From: Verticiella sediminum
GTDB lineage: Bacteria > Pseudomonadota > Gammaproteobacteria > Burkholderiales > Burkholderiaceae_B
Direction of reading: 5' to 3'
DNA length: 64,000 bases
Assembly (NCBI RefSeq): GCF_007558815.1
Contig: NZ_VLTJ01000010.1
Location: forward strand, 62,001 to 126,000
Shown piece by piece: positions 61,352 to 64,000 of this stretch. The notes under the pieces were generated by a model. It did not search any database and was not told the origin of the DNA. It was given only the letters and a program-made list of their open reading frames with translations. Each line of letters starts with the position of its first letter. The stretch's first letter is position 1. A program made the translations under genes and the position numbers.

Positions 61352-62584
61352 ATGCCCAGCAACGACACTTTGCTCGCTCTCACCCATCCCCTGGTGGCGC
61401 TGCTCGTCGGCACGCTGCTGATAGGGTGTTGGCGCATGCTGGGGCGCCCGCCGCCGCTGCTGAGGTTCGGCGCGGCATTCGGCTGCTATGCCGTCGGCCT
61501 GGTCATGCAGATCCTGCTCTGGCCGGCCCACCAGGGCTGGAACATCTTCCTGAGCGGTGCGCTCTACATCCTGTCCAGCCTGTTCTTCGCCAACGGCATG
61601 GTGGCGCTAGCCCAACGGCGCCTGCCGGCGTGGCCGGCCGCGGCCATCCTGTCGGCCACGATGGGGCTGCGCACCTGGGCCGCGCTCGAACCGGTCCACT
61701 TCCTGTTGCGCGCCGGGCCGCTGTATCTCGGCGTCAGCCTGCTGTTCTTTCTCGCGCTGTGGCAGATGCGGCACTGGCGCCGCGGCATGACTCTCGAGCG
61801 ATTCTTCTTCTGGTTCCTCTTTGTCGGCACATGTACCTTCGTGCCGCGAGTGATGCTGACCGGGGCCTCGCTGGGCACATCCTACGGATACGATGGCTCG
61901 CTCTATTGGGTGCTCACGCAGGTCAGTTTCTACGTCGTGACGGTGGGCTCGGCCATCCTGGCGCTGCTGCTCGCGGCGCTGCACGCCATGGCGCACCTGA
62001 ACCAGGCGGCCGAGCGCGACCCGCTGACCGGCTTGCGCAACCGGGCGGGGTTGTCCACCTTCACGCGCGAGACCTTGGCCGGCGTGCCGTGCTACGGGCT
62101 GGTCATGATCGACGTCGACCATTTCAAGTCCGTCAACGAGCGGTTCGGCCACCCCGTGGGCGACGCCGTACTGCGCACGATCGCACAGCTCGTGGCGCAG
62201 CAGGTCGGCAGCGCCGAAGCGGCCGGCCGCTTCGGCGGCGAGGAGTTCATGCTGGTGCTGCCAGGGGCCGGGCCCGAGGAGGCGGCGCGCATCGCCGAGC
62301 GCGTGCGCGCGGCCGTGCAGGCCCACGATTTCAGCGCGGCCGCGCCTGGGCTGCACTGCACGGTCAGCGCGGGAGCGGGCAGTTTCGCCGGCGCGCTGCC
62401 TTTCGCCGAGGCCTATCGGGCCGTGGACGGCCGATTGGCGCAGGCCAAGCGGGGCGGCAGGAATCGCGTGTGCGTCAGTGCCGCCCCGCCGCCTCCGGCG
62501 ACGTCGGAGTCTACGTTGCAGGCACATCCAGACCACACTTCTGGAACACCGGCTGCAGCAGGGGCGACGCCAAACATGAGATGA
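61352..62584 (+). CDS. Membrane diguanylate cyclase (GGEEF)
   Basis: This 410-residue protein has about six membrane helices in the first 215 residues, then a GGDEF domain. That domain begins 'AERDPLTGLRNRAGLSTFTR' and has the active-site motif GGEEF at 295-299 ('RFGGEEFMLVLPG') and metal-binding 'VMIDVDHFKSVNERFGH'. The RxxD inhibitory site is absent (the equivalent residues are Gly and Glu), so product inhibition there is not expected. It makes cyclic di-GMP in response to an unknown membrane signal. The last 24 codons overlap the 3' end of the convergent gene. Confidence 0.9.
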   Translation: MPSNDTLLALTHPLVALLVGTLLIGCWRMLGRPPPLLRFGAAFGCYAVGLVMQILLWPAHQGWNIFLSGALYILSSLFFANGMVALAQRRLPAWPAAAILSATMGLRTWAALEPVHFLLRAGPLYLGVSLLFFLALWQMRHWRRGMTLERFFFWFLFVGTCTFVPRVMLTGASLGTSYGYDGSLYWVLTQVSFYVVTVGSAILALLLAALHAMAHLNQAAERDPLTGLRNRAGLSTFTRETLAGVPCYGLVMIDVDHFKSVNERFGHPVGDAVLRTIAQLVAQQVGSAEAAGRFGGEEFMLVLPGAGPEEAARIAERVRAAVQAHDFSAAAPGLHCTVSAGAGSFAGALPFAEAYRAVDGRLAQAKRGGRNRVCVSAAPPPPATSESTLQAHPDHTSGTPAAAGATPNMR

Positions 62585-63203
62585 CCGCGGCCGCCGCGTC
62601 GGCAACGGCCGACCGTGCGAACCGCCCTGCGGTAAATACAGTGGCCAATTGAGCGCCTTCGGGCAAATGCCCGACGATCTCGATGCCGGGCACCACCCGC
62701 AGTTCGCTGAGTTGCTGAATGGCCAGGTCGCAGCGGCCATCCACAAGCAGCGTTGCCGTAAAGCCTCCGCTCGGCACCTGCGCGCGCGCGTTCAACGCCG
62801 ATGCAATGCCCAGCCGCTCGATCAAGTCCGCAAAATGGCTGCCGCTGATGCCGGTCCTGGAGTACGCCACGCTGCGTGCCTCGAGCAAGGCCGATTGGAA
62901 CGCGTCCAGTGTACCGATGTCGGGATGGGGGGCACCGGCCTTGACCGCGGCGGCAATGTGGGAGACGGCCAGATCGATGCGGTTGTCCGTTGTGAGCAGC
63001 CCGCGACCGATCAGGTCCTCGATCGCGCCCCGGGTAAGAACCGCCACGTCGGCTTCTTCGCCCCGACCGATACATGCCATAAGGTCCGCTGTGGGGGCGA
63101 ACCGGACATCGAGGCCCATTGCAGCGGCGGCTTCGAGTTCCGATCTTGCCTGCTCGATCACGCCCTGCAGGGCAAGCGTGGCGAAAACGCGGACAGCAGT
63201 CAT
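62511..63203 (-). CDS. ModA-like extracellular solute-binding-domain protein without clear signal peptide
   Basis: This 230-residue protein reads as a type II periplasmic-binding fold of the SBP_bac_11/ModA group: 'VRVFATLALQGVIEQARSEL', 'FAPTADLMACIGRGEEADVA', 'ARSVAYSRTGISGSHFADLI'. It begins directly with the first beta strand, so no export signal is visible. Such proteins often accompany ThDP decarboxylases and other catabolic enzymes and may be cytoplasmic ligand binders. It follows the ThDP enzyme gene by 23 nt on the same strand. Role uncertain. Confidence 0.75.
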   Translation of the reverse strand: MTAVRVFATLALQGVIEQARSELEAAAAMGLDVRFAPTADLMACIGRGEEADVAVLTRGAIEDLIGRGLLTTDNRIDLAVSHIAAAVKAGAPHPDIGTLDAFQSALLEARSVAYSRTGISGSHFADLIERLGIASALNARAQVPSGGFTATLLVDGRCDLAIQQLSELRVVPGIEIVGHLPEGAQLATVFTAGRFARSAVADAAAAVISCLASPLLQPVFQKCGLDVPAT

Positions 63204-63226
63204 TTCCTGACTCCGGAGGTAGAACC

Positions 63227-64000
63227 TCAGTCGGATAGTGCAAAGGTTGGAGGCGGAATGGTTTGCGCAACCTGCGTCAGTCGCGTGCGCACTTCGATGA
63301 GGTACGGCCCCGCTGCGTTCAGCCCACGGTTGATCGCATCCTCGACTTGCGTGCTCGACGTCACATGCTCGGCTGCCATGCCGAAGGCGTGCGCGGTGGC
63401 CGTAAAGTCGGGATTCACGAGCGTCGTGCCGGCGTGGCGCCCCGGATACTCCCGGTCCTGATGCGCACGGATCGAGCCATAGTTGTTGTTGTTCGACAAA
63501 ATGAGGAGGATAGGAAGATGCCGAGCGACGGCCATGATCATTTCGTTCCCGGTCATCATGAAGCCGCCGTCTCCCACCGCACAGACGACGCGCGTACCGG
63601 GCTCGCGCAATTGTGCCGCCAACGCGGCCGGCACCCCGAATCCCATGGCGCCTGACAGCGGTGCGAACAGGCGTTGGCCCGCACCGAATGGGTAATGGCG
63701 ATAAAAGGGCGCGGCGAACGTGCCCGCGTCCAGGCATAGCAGACTGTTTTCAGGGGCCGCGCGGGCGAGCGTCTTGACCACATCAACGAACGCCAACCCT
63801 TCGGGCTCGTCCTTGCTGGGCGCGGGCCAGCGCGCATGGTCCTCGTACAGGCCGCGCAGCGACCCGGCCCAGCAAGCGCGGCCCGACGGGACTGACGATT
63901 CCTCGAGCGGTAGCGCGGCGCTCACCAGGCTGAGCGGGTCGCACGGCAGGCCGAGATCGACGGCGAAATGCAAACCTATGGGATGCGCGTCAGGATAACA
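63227..64000 (-). CDS. ThDP-dependent enzyme (acetolactate synthase/benzoylformate decarboxylase-like), C-terminal part (cut by window edge)
   Basis: The minus-strand frame is open to the right edge and ends at 63227, giving about 257 residues. It contains the thiamine-diphosphate motif GDG...NN ('VCAVGDGGFMMTGNE' to 'ILSNNNNYGSIRAHQ') and 'FAPLSGAMGFGVPAALAAQL'. This is the C-terminal domain of the POX/AHAS family. The N-terminal PYR domain lies outside. Decarboxylation or ligation of a 2-oxo acid is expected; which one cannot be told from this part. It is followed by a solute-binding-like gene in the same unit. Confidence 0.88.
   Translation of the reverse strand, partial: CYPDAHPIGLHFAVDLGLPCDPLSLVSAALPLEESSVPSGRACWAGSLRGLYEDHARWPAPSKDEPEGLAFVDVVKTLARAAPENSLLCLDAGTFAAPFYRHYPFGAGQRLFAPLSGAMGFGVPAALAAQLREPGTRVVCAVGDGGFMMTGNEMIMAVARHLPILLILSNNNNYGSIRAHQDREYPGRHAGTTLVNPDFTATAHAFGMAAEHVTSSTQVEDAINRGLNAAGPYLIEVRTRLTQVAQTIPPPTFALSD

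Overview
The window is high-GC DNA (roughly two-thirds G+C by eye). It comes from a metabolically versatile betaproteobacterium, most likely of the Alcaligenaceae (Bordetella/Achromobacter/Pigmentiphaga type). The evidence is four orphan Bug-type (TctC-like) periplasmic receptors, many LysR/TetR/GntR-controlled catabolic cassettes, several ABC uptake systems, and tightly packed operons with 4-bp ATGA overlaps. No rRNA, tRNA, CRISPR array, transposase or phage gene was seen. Species assignment is inference.

Layout. (1) 1-13260: a truncated GntR regulator faces a long plus-strand catabolic operon. It holds a hybrid hydrolase/amidohydrolase gene, a sugar-type ABC importer, a Rieske oxygenase, an FAD monooxygenase, a glycine-betaine-type ABC importer, a second Rieske oxygenase, a broken RidA-family gene and an AEC transporter. 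(2) 13362-21756: a Bug receptor diverges from a six-gene operon (alpha/beta hydrolase, aryl-acid adenylating ligase, VOC protein, aryl-CoA hydroxylase-like flavoprotein, hotdog thioesterase, maleate isomerase-like protein), followed by a TetR gene. I read this as a CoA-tethered aromatic ring degradation route. (3) 21868-25672: a small gene coupled to a GAF-domain membrane protein, then queC-queE-queD for queuosine/7-deazaguanine synthesis. queC carries an 81-bp tandem repeat in its 3' end. A gamma-carbonic-anhydrase-like gene follows. (4) 25701-30731: a GntR regulator diverges from four fully overlapping genes (Bug, TauD-type dioxygenase, LeuC-like, LeuD-like) in which key LeuCD residues are changed. 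(5) 30769-34403: a TonB siderophore receptor and an isocitrate-lyase-superfamily enzyme. (6) 34473-40427: FAD-linked oxidase, sulfatase and Bug on the minus strand, a divergent LysR, and hppD overlapping the LysR gene tail-to-tail. (7) 40767-50950: a LysR diverges from amidohydrolase, hydrolase, Bug, SDR, crotonase, two acyl-CoA dehydrogenases and an ADP-forming acyl-CoA synthetase. (8) 50954-61193: a minus-strand acyl-CoA cluster with its TetR, divergent from a branched-chain-amino-acid-type ABC importer. (9) 61352-64000: a diguanylate cyclase, then a solute-binding-like protein and a truncated ThDP enzyme on the minus strand.

How it works together: most cassettes follow one plan of a periplasmic receptor or ABC importer, an oxygenase/hydrolase/CoA module and a local regulator. 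The window looks like a chromosomal catabolic region for aromatic acids, methylated amines and branched or alicyclic acids. Its substrates cannot be fixed from sequence alone. The leads most likely to be new are the CoA-tethered aromatic operon, the Bug-TauD-LeuCD cassette, the double-importer/double-Rieske operon, and several rearranged or repeat-invaded genes (hybrid hydrolase, palindrome inside the ProV-like gene, queC tail repeats, RidA remnant).
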